A DNA stretch of 64,000 nt from Maricaulis sp048270095 (GCF_048270095.1 NZ_JBLWTL010000017.1:1-64000), one strand, 5' to 3'. Counted from the first letter of the stretch, positions 44,834 through 54,076 are shown. Notes: generated by a model not told the origin, from the letters alone. Translations and numbers: made by a program.

Positions 44834-46024
44834 TCAGAAATATCCCTGCACGGTAAACAGCCGGCGATGTTCCTCAACCGCGAAGCGGTCGGTCATCCCG
44901 GCGATATAATCGCAAACGGCCCGTGCTGTCTGCGCCGAACCGGCCTCGCCCATATCCCTTTGCACATCAGGCGGCAGCACGCCGGGATCGGCGAGATAGA
45001 GATCGAACAGATCGCCCATCACCCGCTGGCCCTGGCTCATCATCCGATTGACCTTGTAATGGCGATACATATTGGCGAACAAATGCCGCCGCAGCGCCGC
45101 CAGGATCGCCAGCATGTCCTCGGAGAAAGCCACCATGGGCTGGTCCAGCTGGCGCAGGGCATCGGCACTGGCCGGCTGGGCTTCGGCCAGACGCCGCTTG
45201 GTCTCCTCAAGCACATCGCCGACCATCAGCCCGATCAGTTCGCGCACCGCTTCGTGGATCATGACATTGCGCTTGATATCGGGCCAGCGCGCCTCGACCC
45301 GGCGGAAGATATCGCCCAGCAGCGGCAGTTCAAGCAGCGGTTCAAGCTCCAGCAGACCGGAACGCAAACCATCATCAAGATCGTGATTGTTATAGGCGAT
45401 ATCATCCGACAGGGCCGCGATCTGCGCCTCGAGCCCGGCATGGGTGTGCAGCTCGAGCGAACGCCAGTCCTCATAGTCAGTGAAGGCCCAGGCAAGGCCG
45501 GAACCATCACCGCCGGCCGGCATCAGCGGACCATTATGCTTGACCACGCCCTCGAGGGTTTCCCAGGTCAGATTGAGCCCGTCGAATTCCGGATAGCGCA
45601 CTTCCAGCTTGGTGACGACGCGCAGGGTCTGGGCGTTGTGATCAAACCCGCCAAACGCCTTCATCTTCTCGGCCAGCACCCGCTCACCGGAATGCCCGAA
45701 GGGCGGATGGCCCAGATCATGGGCCAGCGCCAGCGCCTCGGCGAGATCCTCATCGCCGCCCAGCGCCCGCGCCAGGGTGCGCGCGATTTGCGAGACTTCC
45801 AGCGAATGCGTCAGCCGGGTGCGGTACTGATCGCCTTCATGGGCGACGAAGACCTGGGTCTTTTCCTTCAAGCGCCGGAAGGCGCCGGAATGGATAATGC
45901 GGTCGCGATCGCGCTGGAAGGCATTGCGCATCGCACTGTCGGGCTGGGCAAACAGCCGTCCACGCGATTGCGACGGATGGCAGGCGTAAGGCGCGCGAAA
46001 CCGATCATTGGCCGCTATCATCAT
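44834..46024 (-). CDS. dgt: Deoxyguanosinetriphosphate triphosphohydrolase-like protein
   Basis: The 396-aa protein is an HD-domain dNTPase. Motifs are 'QYRTRLTHSLEVSQIARTLA' (first His), 'ALAHDLGHPPFGHSGE' (HD pair), and 'DDIAYNNHDLDDGL' (last Asp). It hydrolyses dGTP or other dNTPs to nucleoside and triphosphate, controlling the dNTP pool. ATGs at 46024 and 46021 are both possible; the longer frame to 46216 overlaps the divergent Fe-S carrier gene and has no conserved sequence. Confidence 0.93.
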   Translation of the reverse strand: MMIAANDRFRAPYACHPSQSRGRLFAQPDSAMRNAFQRDRDRIIHSGAFRRLKEKTQVFVAHEGDQYRTRLTHSLEVSQIARTLARALGGDEDLAEALALAHDLGHPPFGHSGERVLAEKMKAFGGFDHNAQTLRVVTKLEVRYPEFDGLNLTWETLEGVVKHNGPLMPAGGDGSGLAWAFTDYEDWRSLELHTHAGLEAQIAALSDDIAYNNHDLDDGLRSGLLELEPLLELPLLGDIFRRVEARWPDIKRNVMIHEAVRELIGLMVGDVLEETKRRLAEAQPASADALRQLDQPMVAFSEDMLAILAALRRHLFANMYRHYKVNRMMSQGQRVMGDLFDLYLADPGVLPPDVQRDMGEAGSAQTARAVCDYIAGMTDRFAVEEHRRLFTVQGYF

Positions 46025-46127
46025 GTCGCCCGATCTTTCTTCATACTGTTCGGCTCTTTCATCAACGCCAGTGCGGGTCCATATAGAGCATGAAACCCTT
46101 AAACTGAACGCCGGATATGGCCCAATC

Positions 46128-46457
46128 ATGACGACACCTGTGACGCTCTCCGCCAATGCGGCCCGGCAGATCAACACCATCATCGCCAGCCAGGCGGCAG
46201 CAAACCTGCTGCGCATCGGCGTGGTCGGTGGCGGCTGTTCCGGGTTTTCCTACACATTCGACCTCGACACCCAGGTCCAGCCGGACGATCTCCTGCTCGA
46301 GCGCGATGGGGCCAAAGTCGTGATCGACGAAGCCTCCCTGCCCTTCCTGGAAGGCTCTGAGATTGATTATGTCGATGAGCTGATCGGCGCCTCATTCCAG
46401 ATCCGCAATCCCAATGCCACCGCTGCCTGTGGCTGCGGCACGAGTTTTTCGGTCTGA
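46128..46457 (+). CDS. erpA: A-type iron-sulfur carrier protein (ErpA/IscA family)
   Basis: The 109-aa protein has the HesB/IscA fold with the three cluster-binding cysteines: Cys in 'GGGCSGFSYTF' and the pair in 'AACGCGTSF'. It delivers Fe-S clusters to apo-enzymes. It starts at ATG 46128, divergent from dgt, and shares one base with the start of the nitroreductase gene (TGATG), so these two are coupled. Assignment to ErpA rather than IscA is tentative. Confidence 0.93.
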   Translation: MTTPVTLSANAARQINTIIASQAAANLLRIGVVGGGCSGFSYTFDLDTQVQPDDLLLERDGAKVVIDEASLPFLEGSEIDYVDELIGASFQIRNPNATAACGCGTSFSV

Positions 46458-47131
46458 TGACTGTGCGTGAGGCGCTGGCCGCGCGCATCTCGACGCGCGC
46501 CTATCTCGACACCCCGGTCAGCGAGGCACAGCTGCGCGAGCTGCTCAACCTCGCCGCCCGCGCGCCGTCCGGCGGCAATTTGCAGCCCTGGCAGGTCAAT
46601 GTCGTCACCGGCACCGCGCGCCAGCGCGTGATCGATGCGGTCAAGATGGTCCAGACGGAACACCCGTTCGGCGAGCCGGAGCTGGAATACCAGATCTACC
46701 CCAAGCCGATCATCGATCCCTGGCGCGCCCGGCGTTTCGCCTGCGGCGAGGCCGTTTATGCCTCGATGGATATTCCGCGCGAAGACAAGATGGCGCGGCT
46801 CACCCATGTCGCGCGCAATTTCGAATTTTTCGGCGCGCCGGTCGGGCTGTTCGTCTCGATCCACAAGGACATGCAGCCGGGCCAGTGGTCGGATCTGGGC
46901 ATGTTCATCCAGTCCTTCCTGCTCGCCGCGACCGAGGCGGGCCTTGGCAGCTGCGCCCAGGAGGCCTGGTCGATCTATCCCAAGACGGTGAAGACCGCGG
47001 CCGGCATTGCCGACGACTTCACCCTGTTTTGCGGCATCGCCCTGGGCCATGCCGACCCGGACGCGCCAGTGAACAAGACTCGCACCGAGCGGGCGGATGT
47101 CGATGAATTTGCGAGCTTCGCGGGGTTTTAG
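46457..47131 (+). CDS. Nitroreductase family FMN-dependent oxidoreductase
   Basis: The 224-aa protein starts with 'RISTRAYLDTPVSEAQL' and 'AARAPSGGNLQPWQV', the FMN-binding Arg/Ser/Asn signature of nitroreductases, and 'AATEAGLGSCAQEAW' is the conserved core helix. It reduces an unknown substrate with NAD(P)H. Translational coupling to the Fe-S carrier gene suggests co-regulation. Confidence 0.92.
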   Translation: MTVREALAARISTRAYLDTPVSEAQLRELLNLAARAPSGGNLQPWQVNVVTGTARQRVIDAVKMVQTEHPFGEPELEYQIYPKPIIDPWRARRFACGEAVYASMDIPREDKMARLTHVARNFEFFGAPVGLFVSIHKDMQPGQWSDLGMFIQSFLLAATEAGLGSCAQEAWSIYPKTVKTAAGIADDFTLFCGIALGHADPDAPVNKTRTERADVDEFASFAGF

Positions 47132-47499
47132 GCCGCGCAGACCAGCGCGCCGCCGCAAAAGGCCTGCAAGGCCGCCAGCCATCCCAGCAGGCCGATCAGC
47201 CAGACCACCGGGATCGCGATCATCCATTTCAGCGCCGAGCCGCGCTGGCCGCCGTTGAAACGCAGCCAGCCGATCACCAGCGCCAGCAAGGCTGCCAACG
47301 GCCCGCAGGACGAATAAGCCGCAAAGACAGCAGCCGGCAGCGGCAGTTCATCGCCGCCCGCAAACACCAGCCAGGCCGACTCCCACATCACCGCAGAGGC
47401 AAAGCCGAAGGCGATAATCACCACGCTGGCGGAAATCAGCCAGGCCCGGCCCGGTCCGGCCGCCGGGCCCGTGCCGGATTCGCCGCTTTCTTCCTGCAC
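47128..47499 (-). CDS. Small four-helix membrane protein of unknown function
   Basis: The 123-aa protein has four hydrophobic segments (about 19-45, 52-80, 88-115 region) and starts at GTG 47499. I recognise no family. Its 3' end overlaps the nitroreductase gene by four bases. Upstream, the spacer shared with xthA holds a perfect inverted repeat. Confidence 0.6.
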   Translation of the reverse strand: MQEESGESGTGPAAGPGRAWLISASVVIIAFGFASAVMWESAWLVFAGGDELPLPAAVFAAYSSCGPLAALLALVIGWLRFNGGQRGSALKWMIAIPVVWLIGLLGWLAALQAFCGGALVCAA

Positions 47500-47523
47500 C
47501 TGCCTGCCCTTCCCTGTTCATAC

Positions 47524-47552
47524 TGCGGTCTGACCGCTTCACTCAGACCGCA
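47524..47552. promoter_or_regulatory. 10-bp inverted repeat between divergent membrane-protein and xthA genes
   Basis: Arms tgcggtctga (47524-47533) and tcagaccgca (47543-47552) are perfect reverse complements with a 9-base spacer. It lies in the 99-base shared promoter region, 46 bases before the xthA ATG, so it could be an operator for either gene. No U-run is present, which argues against a terminator. Confidence 0.5.
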
Positions 47553-47598
47553 AATCGCCTAAGGTGCTTCCTCTGCCGACACAGCGAAGCAATCCAAC

Positions 47599-48387
47599 AT
47601 GACCTTGACCCTCGCATCCTGGAACGTCAATTCCATCAAGGCTCGCCTGCCCAATGCGCTCGACTGGCTGCGTGAGGCCAAGCCGGACATTGTCTGCCTG
47701 CAGGAGATCAAGACGGTCGATGAGGGCTTTCCGCGCCAGGAGATCGAAGGGCTGGGCTATAATGTCATCACCCATGGCCAGAAGAGCTATAACGGCGTCG
47801 CCATCCTGTCTAAGTTTCCGATCGAAGAATCCTTGCCCGGCCTGCCTGGCGACGATGAAGACGAGCAGGCGCGCTATCTCGAGGCGGTGATCTCGGCGCC
47901 CGATGGCCCGGTCCGCGTCGCCTCGATCTATCTGCCCAATGGCAATCCGGCGCCCGGCCCGAAATATGATTACAAGCTGGCCTGGATGGATCGTCTGGCG
48001 CGCCATGCCGAGAGCCTGTTGAAGCTGGAAGAGCCACTCATCCTGGCCGGCGATTACAATGTCATCCCGCGCGACAGCGATTGCTGGGATGCGGAAGTGT
48101 GGGAGATGGACGCGCTGGCCCTGCCGCAGAGCCGCGCCGCCTTTGAGCGCCTCAAATGGCTCGGCCTGACGGAAGCCTTCGAACAGCTCGACGGCCGCGC
48201 CCACCAATACACATTCTATGATTACCAGGCCGGCCGCTGGAACAAGGGCCATGGCATCCGCATCGACCATTTGCTGTGCTCACCGCAGGCGGCGGACCAT
48301 CTGGAAAGCATCGAGATCCACAAGAAGACCCGCGGCGAGCCGAAGGCCTCGGATCATATTCCGATCGTGGGGACGTTTTCGCTTTAG
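47599..48387 (+). CDS. xthA: Exodeoxyribonuclease III
   Basis: The 262-aa protein is an EEP-fold AP endonuclease of the ExoIII type. Motifs in order are 'ASWNVNSIKARLPNALDWL', 'VCLQEIKTVD' (catalytic Glu), 'SIYLPNGNP' (Tyr), 'LILAGDYNVIP' (Asp/Asn), 'GIRIDHLL' and 'ASDHIPIV' (Asp-His). It nicks DNA at abasic sites and degrades 3' ends in base-excision repair. An orphan antitoxin gene follows on the same strand after 17 bases. Confidence 0.96.
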   Translation: MTLTLASWNVNSIKARLPNALDWLREAKPDIVCLQEIKTVDEGFPRQEIEGLGYNVITHGQKSYNGVAILSKFPIEESLPGLPGDDEDEQARYLEAVISAPDGPVRVASIYLPNGNPAPGPKYDYKLAWMDRLARHAESLLKLEEPLILAGDYNVIPRDSDCWDAEVWEMDALALPQSRAAFERLKWLGLTEAFEQLDGRAHQYTFYDYQAGRWNKGHGIRIDHLLCSPQAADHLESIEIHKKTRGEPKASDHIPIVGTFSL

Positions 48388-48404
48388 GCGGACGGACGAA
48401 CAGT

Positions 48405-48737
48405 ATGAAGAGCATAGAGATGCCCCACTCACCAAAACCACCAATGTTCGGACTTCGGGTCCATCCTGGCGAGATACTGGTCGAGGACTTCATGAAGCCG
48501 CTCGGCCTGTCAGCCAGTGCACTGGCCCTGGCCCTGAACACCGCACCGGCCAATGTGTCGCGCATTATCAACGGCAAGCAGGCCATTTCACCGGAAATGG
48601 CATCGCGTCTGTCCTGCGCCTTCGGCACCACGGTCGGATTCTGGATGAACCTTCAGAATAATTACGACCTCGCCTCGATCGGAAAAGCGCGATGGGACGC
48701 GATCCGGAATGAAGTCCAGGCCGTCCGGGCCGCCTGA
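48405..48737 (+). CDS. HigA-family (XRE) antitoxin, no toxin partner seen
   Basis: The 110-aa protein has the HigA/VapI signature 'HPGEILVEDFMKPLGLSASA' then a helix-turn-helix ('VSRIINGKQAISPEMASRLS') and 'TTVGFWMNLQNNYDL'. HigA antitoxins normally sit just downstream of a RelE-like HigB toxin; here xthA precedes and no toxin gene is adjacent on either side. ATGs at 48405, 48420 and 48444 are possible. It may be a domesticated regulator or a remnant. Confidence 0.85.
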   Translation: MKSIEMPHSPKPPMFGLRVHPGEILVEDFMKPLGLSASALALALNTAPANVSRIINGKQAISPEMASRLSCAFGTTVGFWMNLQNNYDLASIGKARWDAIRNEVQAVRAA

Positions 48738-48754
48738 CGGGGGCAGCCCGCCCC

Positions 48755-49711
48755 TCAGCCGCCCTCGCCCAGCTGCGGCGGTTTGACCAGGCCTTCGATG
48801 ATCTCGGTCACCCGTGTCAGCTCATGGACCACGGTCCTCACGCGCTCCGGGTCGGCCAGAGGCTCGAACATGGAACCAACCTCGAACTGATTGCCGGTCT
48901 CGGCCGCGATCAGCAATTCGCCTTCGCCACTATGCTCGTCGAACACCGCCCGGACATTCTGACCCATCAACGCCACTTCCAGCCGGAGGAGGCGCTCCAT
49001 GAAGGCCGGGTCGAGCATGTAGCGTGCCAGCACCTGATCGGTGCCATAGACTTCAAATATGCTCTCGAATTGTGGATCGACCAGGCGGATGCGTTGCAGC
49101 TCCCGCGACGCGAAGGCGCGGCCCATTGCTTCCCAATCGTTCAGAACGCCGATATCGCGGGTGATGACCGTGACACCCTCGACCCTGCGCGGAAAACTGA
49201 TCCGGATCAGCACGCCACGAAACACCGTTGCGAAGTGTGTCGACGCGCCGGAACCATGACGCTTTTCTAGGTGCGCTTCATAGAGATCGAAACCGCAGCC
49301 CTGCCGCTCACCGGAAAAATGGTCCTCGAAGCGACGCTGGGAATGGGCGGGCAACAGGCCCAGTTCCTTGAGCACTTCGAAGCGCGCTGGCGCCGCGGGC
49401 TTGAACGCGTAGTGCAGGCCGCAGGCCTCGGCGATGCAGCTATTGAGCCCGAACTTGACCCGGGTCCGCAGTGCGTCGAGACGCCCACCCGCGGCGAACC
49501 AGCTGACCAGGACACCAAGAAACACGCAGGCCGGCAGGAATAACAGGTCGCCGTTGCGGGCTGCAAGGATCGCACCGGTCACAAGCCCGACGACACAGGC
49601 TGCTGCCATCCAGGCCCAGAACTCTTTTACCCCCCGCTGGCGCTCGGCTTCGAGTGAGGCCAGCCAAGGCTCCAGCCTTTCACGCCAGAGCTCGTCGAAC
49701 TGCGCATCCAT
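48755..49711 (-). CDS. DUF3137 membrane protein, second tandem copy
   Basis: The 318-aa protein has two N-terminal helices (about 30-50 and 55-75) and a soluble DUF3137 domain ('RFEDHFSGERQGCGFDLYEA', 'FRGVLIRISFPRRVEG', 'FEVYGTDQVLARYMLDPAFM'). The family is of unknown function. It lies 27 bases after a very similar gene and shares even the C-terminal tip LGEGG. It is last in the valS-led minus-strand group. Confidence 0.85.
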   Translation of the reverse strand: MDAQFDELWRERLEPWLASLEAERQRGVKEFWAWMAAACVVGLVTGAILAARNGDLLFLPACVFLGVLVSWFAAGGRLDALRTRVKFGLNSCIAEACGLHYAFKPAAPARFEVLKELGLLPAHSQRRFEDHFSGERQGCGFDLYEAHLEKRHGSGASTHFATVFRGVLIRISFPRRVEGVTVITRDIGVLNDWEAMGRAFASRELQRIRLVDPQFESIFEVYGTDQVLARYMLDPAFMERLLRLEVALMGQNVRAVFDEHSGEGELLIAAETGNQFEVGSMFEPLADPERVRTVVHELTRVTEIIEGLVKPPQLGEGG

Positions 49712-49738
49712 CGCTCACTCCGAAAGCCGCACCGCCCC

Positions 49739-50695
49739 TCAGCCGCCCTCGCCCAGCTCGGGCGGTTTGACCAGGTTTTCGATGATGTCGATGACGCGTG
49801 TCAGGTCGTCGATAATCGTCCTGATACGGGCCTCGTCGGCGAGCGGTTTGAACATTGAGCCGGCCTCGAACTGATTGCCGGTCTCGGCCGCGATCAGCAA
49901 TTCGCCTTCGCCGCTATGCTCGTCAAAGGCGGCCCGGACATTCTTGCCCTTCAGCGCCTTTTCAAGCCGGACCAGCCGCTCCATGAAGGCCGGGTCGAGC
50001 ATGTAGCGCGCCAGCACCTGGTCGGTGCCATAGACCTCGAAGGCCTTTTCAAATTCCGGATCGACCAGGGCGACGCGCTCCAGCTTTTTCGAGCCGAAGG
50101 AGTGACCCAGCGCCGCGAGCCCGTTGAAGATGCCCTTGTCGCGCGTGATCACAGTGACGCCCTCGACCTTGCGCGGGAAATTGATCCGGATCAGGACGCC
50201 GCGGAAAACCGTGACCCAGTGGGTCGATTTGCCGGAACGGCGGCGCTCCTCGAGATGGGCTTCATAGAGTTCGAAATCGCAGCCCTGCCGCTCGCCCGAG
50301 AAATGATCCTCGAAACGGCAGCGCGTATAGGAGGGCAACAGGCCATAGGCACGAAAGGTTGCGAAGCGTGCCGGCTCGGCCGGCGCGAGGGCGTAGTCGA
50401 GCTGGCAGACCTCGGCGATCTTGGTGTTGAGCTCGGCCTTGATCGATTTGCGCAGACGCTCCATGCGCCGGCCGCCAATCATCATGCCCGCGACAAGGCC
50501 GAAAAAGGCCGCGACGAACAGGAACATGAATTCGCCTTGCCGGCTGAAAAAATAGCCGCCAATAGCGAGACCGAGCAGGGCCATGCCCGCCGCCCAGGCG
50601 ATGAATCGCGAGACGCTGGTCTTGCGTTCCGCTTCCAGTGACGCCAGCCACGGCTCCAGCGTTTCGCGCCAAAGCCCCTGAAATGCCTCGTTCAT
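49739..50695 (-). CDS. DUF3137 membrane protein, first tandem copy
   Basis: The 318-aa protein has the same length and layout as its neighbour at 48755-49711: two N-terminal helices and a DUF3137 domain containing 'EHSGEGELLIAAETGNQFE'. It starts at ATG 50695 with a strong GGGGGGA site; the longer frame to 50929 lies within valS. The close similarity in length and sequence points to a fairly recent tandem duplication. Function is unknown. Confidence 0.85.
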   Translation of the reverse strand: MNEAFQGLWRETLEPWLASLEAERKTSVSRFIAWAAGMALLGLAIGGYFFSRQGEFMFLFVAAFFGLVAGMMIGGRRMERLRKSIKAELNTKIAEVCQLDYALAPAEPARFATFRAYGLLPSYTRCRFEDHFSGERQGCDFELYEAHLEERRRSGKSTHWVTVFRGVLIRINFPRKVEGVTVITRDKGIFNGLAALGHSFGSKKLERVALVDPEFEKAFEVYGTDQVLARYMLDPAFMERLVRLEKALKGKNVRAAFDEHSGEGELLIAAETGNQFEAGSMFKPLADEARIRTIIDDLTRVIDIIENLVKPPELGEGG

Positions 50696-50726
50696 GTCGT
50701 CCCCCCCAGGTAAATTCATGGCCAGG

Positions 50727-53396
50727 CTACATCCCGGCCAGCCGCTCCAATGCCTCGACCATTTTGACACGTTGCGTCGCGTAGTCAGCCAGCTTCTCAC
50801 GCTGTTCGGCGACAAGGGCTTCGGGCGCATTGGCGATGAAACGTTCATTGCCAAGCTTGCCCTCGAGCCGCTTGATCTCGCCATCGAGCTTGGCGACCTC
50901 CTTGCCGATACGGGCGCGCTCGGCGTCAAAATCGATCACCCCCGCGAGCAGCAGGGCATAGGTCGCCTCGCCGACTACGGTCTGGGCCGAGGCCTCGGGT
51001 ACAGTGTCCGACGGCGTCACACTGGCCAGACGCGCCATGCGCTTGATGAGAGCATCCTGGCGCTGCAGTCGTGCCAGGGTGTCGCCGGACGCGCCGACCA
51101 CGGCGACATCGAGCTGGGCACCCGGCGGGATATTCATCTCGGCGCGCAGACGGCGGACATCCGTGACCAGACCGATCAGCCAGTCCATCTCGGCCTGCGC
51201 GTCGCTATCGACCAACCCGTCCAGCTCGGGCCAGGCGGCAGTAATCAATTGCGTGTCGCGCGTGCCGGTCTGGGCCCACAGCTCTTCGGTGACGAAGGGC
51301 ATGAAGGGGTGGAGAATCTTGAGCGCCTGGTCGAGCACAAAGGCGGTCGTCGCCCGCGTCTCGGCCTTGGCGGTCTCGTCATCACCCATGAAGAGCGGTT
51401 TGGCGAGTTCCAGATGCCAGTCGCAGAACACATTCCACACGAAGCGATAGGCCGCAGCGGCGGCCTCGTTGAAGCGGAAATTATCCAGCCCGGCATTGAC
51501 GGCTTTCACCGTCTGCTCGCACTCGGACAGGATCCAGCGGTTGACGGTCTGCTGAACCGATTTCGGATCAAAGCCCGCATCCGGCTTGCACTCATTCATT
51601 TCGCAAAAACGCGCCGCATTCCACAGCTTGGTGGTGAAATTGCGATAGCCTTCGACGCGATCCTTGGACATGCGGATATCGCGGCCCTGCCCGGCCTGGG
51701 CGGCCAGGGTGAAGCGCACGGCATCGGCGCCGTATTCCTCGATCAACTCAAGCGGATCGATGACATTGCCCTTGGATTTCGACATTTTCTGGCCGTGCTC
51801 ATCGCGCACGAGCGCATGGATATAGATGTCCTTGAACGGCACCTCGCCCATGAAATGCAATCCCTGCATCATCATGCGGGCAACCCAGAAGAAGATGATG
51901 TCGAAGGCGGTGATCAAAACCGAGGTCGGGTAGAAGCGCGCCACTTCAGCCGTCTTCTCAGGCCAGCCCAGGGTCGAGAACGGCCACAGGGCAGAGGAGA
52001 ACCAGGTGTCGAGGACGTCTTCGTCCTGGGTCAGAGCGACATCGCGTCCATGCTTGTCCCGCGCCTGTGCCAAGGCTGACGCTTCGTCCTGCGCGACATA
52101 GACGCCGCCATCCGCATCATACCAGGCCGGGATCCGGTGGCCCCACCAGAGCTGGCGCGAGACGCACCAGGGCTGGATATTGCGCATCCATTCGAAATAG
52201 GTCTTTTCCCAATTCTTCGGATGGAAAGTGGTGCGACCGTCCTCGACGGCCGTGATGGCGTCCTTCGCCAGGGTCGCGGCATCGACATACCATTGGTCGG
52301 TCAGCCAGGGCTCGATCACCACATTGGAGCGGTCGCCGAAGGGCTGCATCACCAGCTTGTCCTCGACTTCGCGCAGCAGGCCGAGCTCGTCCATGCGGGC
52401 GACCAGCAGCTTGCGCACTTCGAACCGGTCGAGACCGCGCCATTCGGCGGGGATGCGATCCAGACCGCCGCTACCGTCATCCTCGGTCAGGAAGCGCGCT
52501 TCGCGGTCGAGCAGGTTGATCTTGGGCAAATCGTGGCGTTTGCCGACTTCGAAATCGTTGAAGTCATGGGCCGGCGTGATCTTGACGCAGCCTGTGCCCT
52601 GCTCCGGATCGGCATGTTCGTCGGCGACGATCGGAATCTCGACATCGGCGATCGGCAGACGGATCATCTTGCCGATCAAATGCCGGTAGCGCTCATCATC
52701 GGGGTGCACAGCGACAGCGGCATCGCCGAGCACGGTTTCCGGGCGCGTGGTCGCGACGACGAGCTCGCCGGAGCCATCGGCCAGCGGATAGGCGAAATGC
52801 CAGAAATGGCCCTGGACTTCGCGATTTTCGACTTCGAGATCAGAAATCGCGGTCTGGAAATGCGGATCCCAATTCACCAGACGCTTATCGCGATAGATCA
52901 GGCCCTGCTCATGCAGCTCGACGAAGACTTTCTGCACGGCAGCGGACAGCCCGTCATCAAGGGTGAAGCGCTCACGGCTCCAGTCACACGACGCCCCGAG
53001 ACGGCGCAATTGCCCCATGATCTCGCCGCCGCTTTCCTCTTTCCATTCCCAGACACGTTCGATGAAGGCGTCGCGGCCCATATCACGGCGCGATTGATTG
53101 CCTTCAGCGGCCAGCTGACGCTCGACCACCATCTGCGTCGCGATGCCGGCATGGTCGGTGCCCGGCTGCCACAACACGCTGTCGCCGAGCATGCGCTTAT
53201 AGCGGATCAGCACATCCTGCAGCGTATTATTGAGCGCATGGCCGATATGCAGACGGCCGGTCACATTCGGTGGCGGAATGACAATGCAGAAGGGATCCGC
53301 GTCGGGATCCTCCTTCGGTTTGAAGGCACCGGATGATTCCCAGGCCTGGTAGAGGCGGGTTTCGGCTTCGCGGGGGTCGAATGTCTTTTCCATCAT
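50727..53396 (-). CDS. valS: Valyl-tRNA synthetase
   Basis: The 889-aa protein is a class Ia synthetase: HIGH motif in 'PPPNVTGRLHIGHALN', KMSKS in 'GQKMSKSKGNVIDP', an editing CP1 domain between them ('VVATTRPETVLGDAAVAVHP'), and the C-terminal coiled coil ('ARIGKEVAKLDGEIKRLEGK') that contacts tRNA. It charges valine on tRNA-Val and edits threonine. ATGs at 53405, 53396 and 53393 are all near the conserved start. Confidence 0.97.
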   Translation of the reverse strand: MMEKTFDPREAETRLYQAWESSGAFKPKEDPDADPFCIVIPPPNVTGRLHIGHALNNTLQDVLIRYKRMLGDSVLWQPGTDHAGIATQMVVERQLAAEGNQSRRDMGRDAFIERVWEWKEESGGEIMGQLRRLGASCDWSRERFTLDDGLSAAVQKVFVELHEQGLIYRDKRLVNWDPHFQTAISDLEVENREVQGHFWHFAYPLADGSGELVVATTRPETVLGDAAVAVHPDDERYRHLIGKMIRLPIADVEIPIVADEHADPEQGTGCVKITPAHDFNDFEVGKRHDLPKINLLDREARFLTEDDGSGGLDRIPAEWRGLDRFEVRKLLVARMDELGLLREVEDKLVMQPFGDRSNVVIEPWLTDQWYVDAATLAKDAITAVEDGRTTFHPKNWEKTYFEWMRNIQPWCVSRQLWWGHRIPAWYDADGGVYVAQDEASALAQARDKHGRDVALTQDEDVLDTWFSSALWPFSTLGWPEKTAEVARFYPTSVLITAFDIIFFWVARMMMQGLHFMGEVPFKDIYIHALVRDEHGQKMSKSKGNVIDPLELIEEYGADAVRFTLAAQAGQGRDIRMSKDRVEGYRNFTTKLWNAARFCEMNECKPDAGFDPKSVQQTVNRWILSECEQTVKAVNAGLDNFRFNEAAAAAYRFVWNVFCDWHLELAKPLFMGDDETAKAETRATTAFVLDQALKILHPFMPFVTEELWAQTGTRDTQLITAAWPELDGLVDSDAQAEMDWLIGLVTDVRRLRAEMNIPPGAQLDVAVVGASGDTLARLQRQDALIKRMARLASVTPSDTVPEASAQTVVGEATYALLLAGVIDFDAERARIGKEVAKLDGEIKRLEGKLGNERFIANAPEALVAEQREKLADYATQRVKMVEALERLAGM

Positions 53397-53408
53397 GGGG
53401 CGCATGAA

Positions 53409-53442
53409 TAAAGGGCACCGACGATGCCGTCGATGCCCTTTA
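53409..53442 (-). terminator. Hairpin between popZ and valS
   Basis: A 9-bp stem (taaagggca / tgcccttta) continues, after one mismatch, into cgac / gtcg with loop gatgcc. On the minus strand it follows the popZ stop by 25 bases and precedes the valS ATG by 12. It may partly terminate popZ transcripts or set the popZ/valS ratio. Confidence 0.6.
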
Positions 53443-53467
53443 ATGAATTCAGTGCTGATTGCAGCAG

Positions 53468-54076
53468 TTAGCGGCGGCGGCGCGCGACCCGGTCGATCTC
53501 GGCCTGGACCTTTTCATCGACGATACCCGGCAGGTTGGTGTCGAGCCATTCCTTCAGCATCGGACGCAGAAGTGCGCGAACCACGCCTTCCAGCGTACGG
53601 CCTTCCTCGTCCGAGATGCGGATTGTATCGGCCAGGGAATGGAATGAGCCCATCGCAGCAGAGGCTGCAGGCTCGCTCATCAGCGCATCCTCGATTTCGG
53701 TCTCGACCGAATCGAAATCCATCGCCGGCTCGGGTTCAGGCTCCGGCTCGGGCGCAATTTCCTCCGCGACGATTTCAAAATCATCCTCGCGGTCGACAAT
53801 CATCAGATCATCATCGCCGACAATCGGATCGGTGCCGCCCTCCGGCTCATCAATCCGGTCGGTCAGCTCGAGGACATCACCGGCATCATCATCGCCCGCA
53901 TCGCCGAAGATATCGTCGATCGCGCCCTGATCATTACCGTCTGACTCGGGCTCCGGCGCCGCAGCAGCCGGTTCGGCCTCGGCCTCGGCCGGGGCGTCGT
54001 CTTCATTGATGATCCGTCGAATTGAGGAGAGGATCTCCTCCATTGATGGCTCGTTGTCGGTGGCTTGTTCTGCCAT
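53468..54076 (-). CDS. popZ: PopZ-family polar organising protein (DUF2497)
   Basis: The 202-aa protein has the PopZ layout: a conserved N-terminal helix 'EPSMEEILSSIRRIINED', a long acidic Pro/Glu/Asp-rich disordered middle (about residues 28-125), and a conserved C-terminal oligomerisation region ('VVRALLRPMLKEWLDTNLPG' to 'EIDRVARRRR'). In Caulobacter PopZ forms a polar condensate that anchors the chromosome origin via ParB and recruits cell-cycle kinases. Location between tolC and valS matches the Caulobacter arrangement. Confidence 0.92.
   Translation of the reverse strand: MAEQATDNEPSMEEILSSIRRIINEDDAPAEAEAEPAAAAPEPESDGNDQGAIDDIFGDAGDDDAGDVLELTDRIDEPEGGTDPIVGDDDLMIVDREDDFEIVAEEIAPEPEPEPEPAMDFDSVETEIEDALMSEPAASAAMGSFHSLADTIRISDEEGRTLEGVVRALLRPMLKEWLDTNLPGIVDEKVQAEIDRVARRRR

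Noticed and set aside
46040..46060. Possible SOS box near dgt (gttcggctctttc)
   Set aside because: The second half-site is not GTTC at the required spacing.
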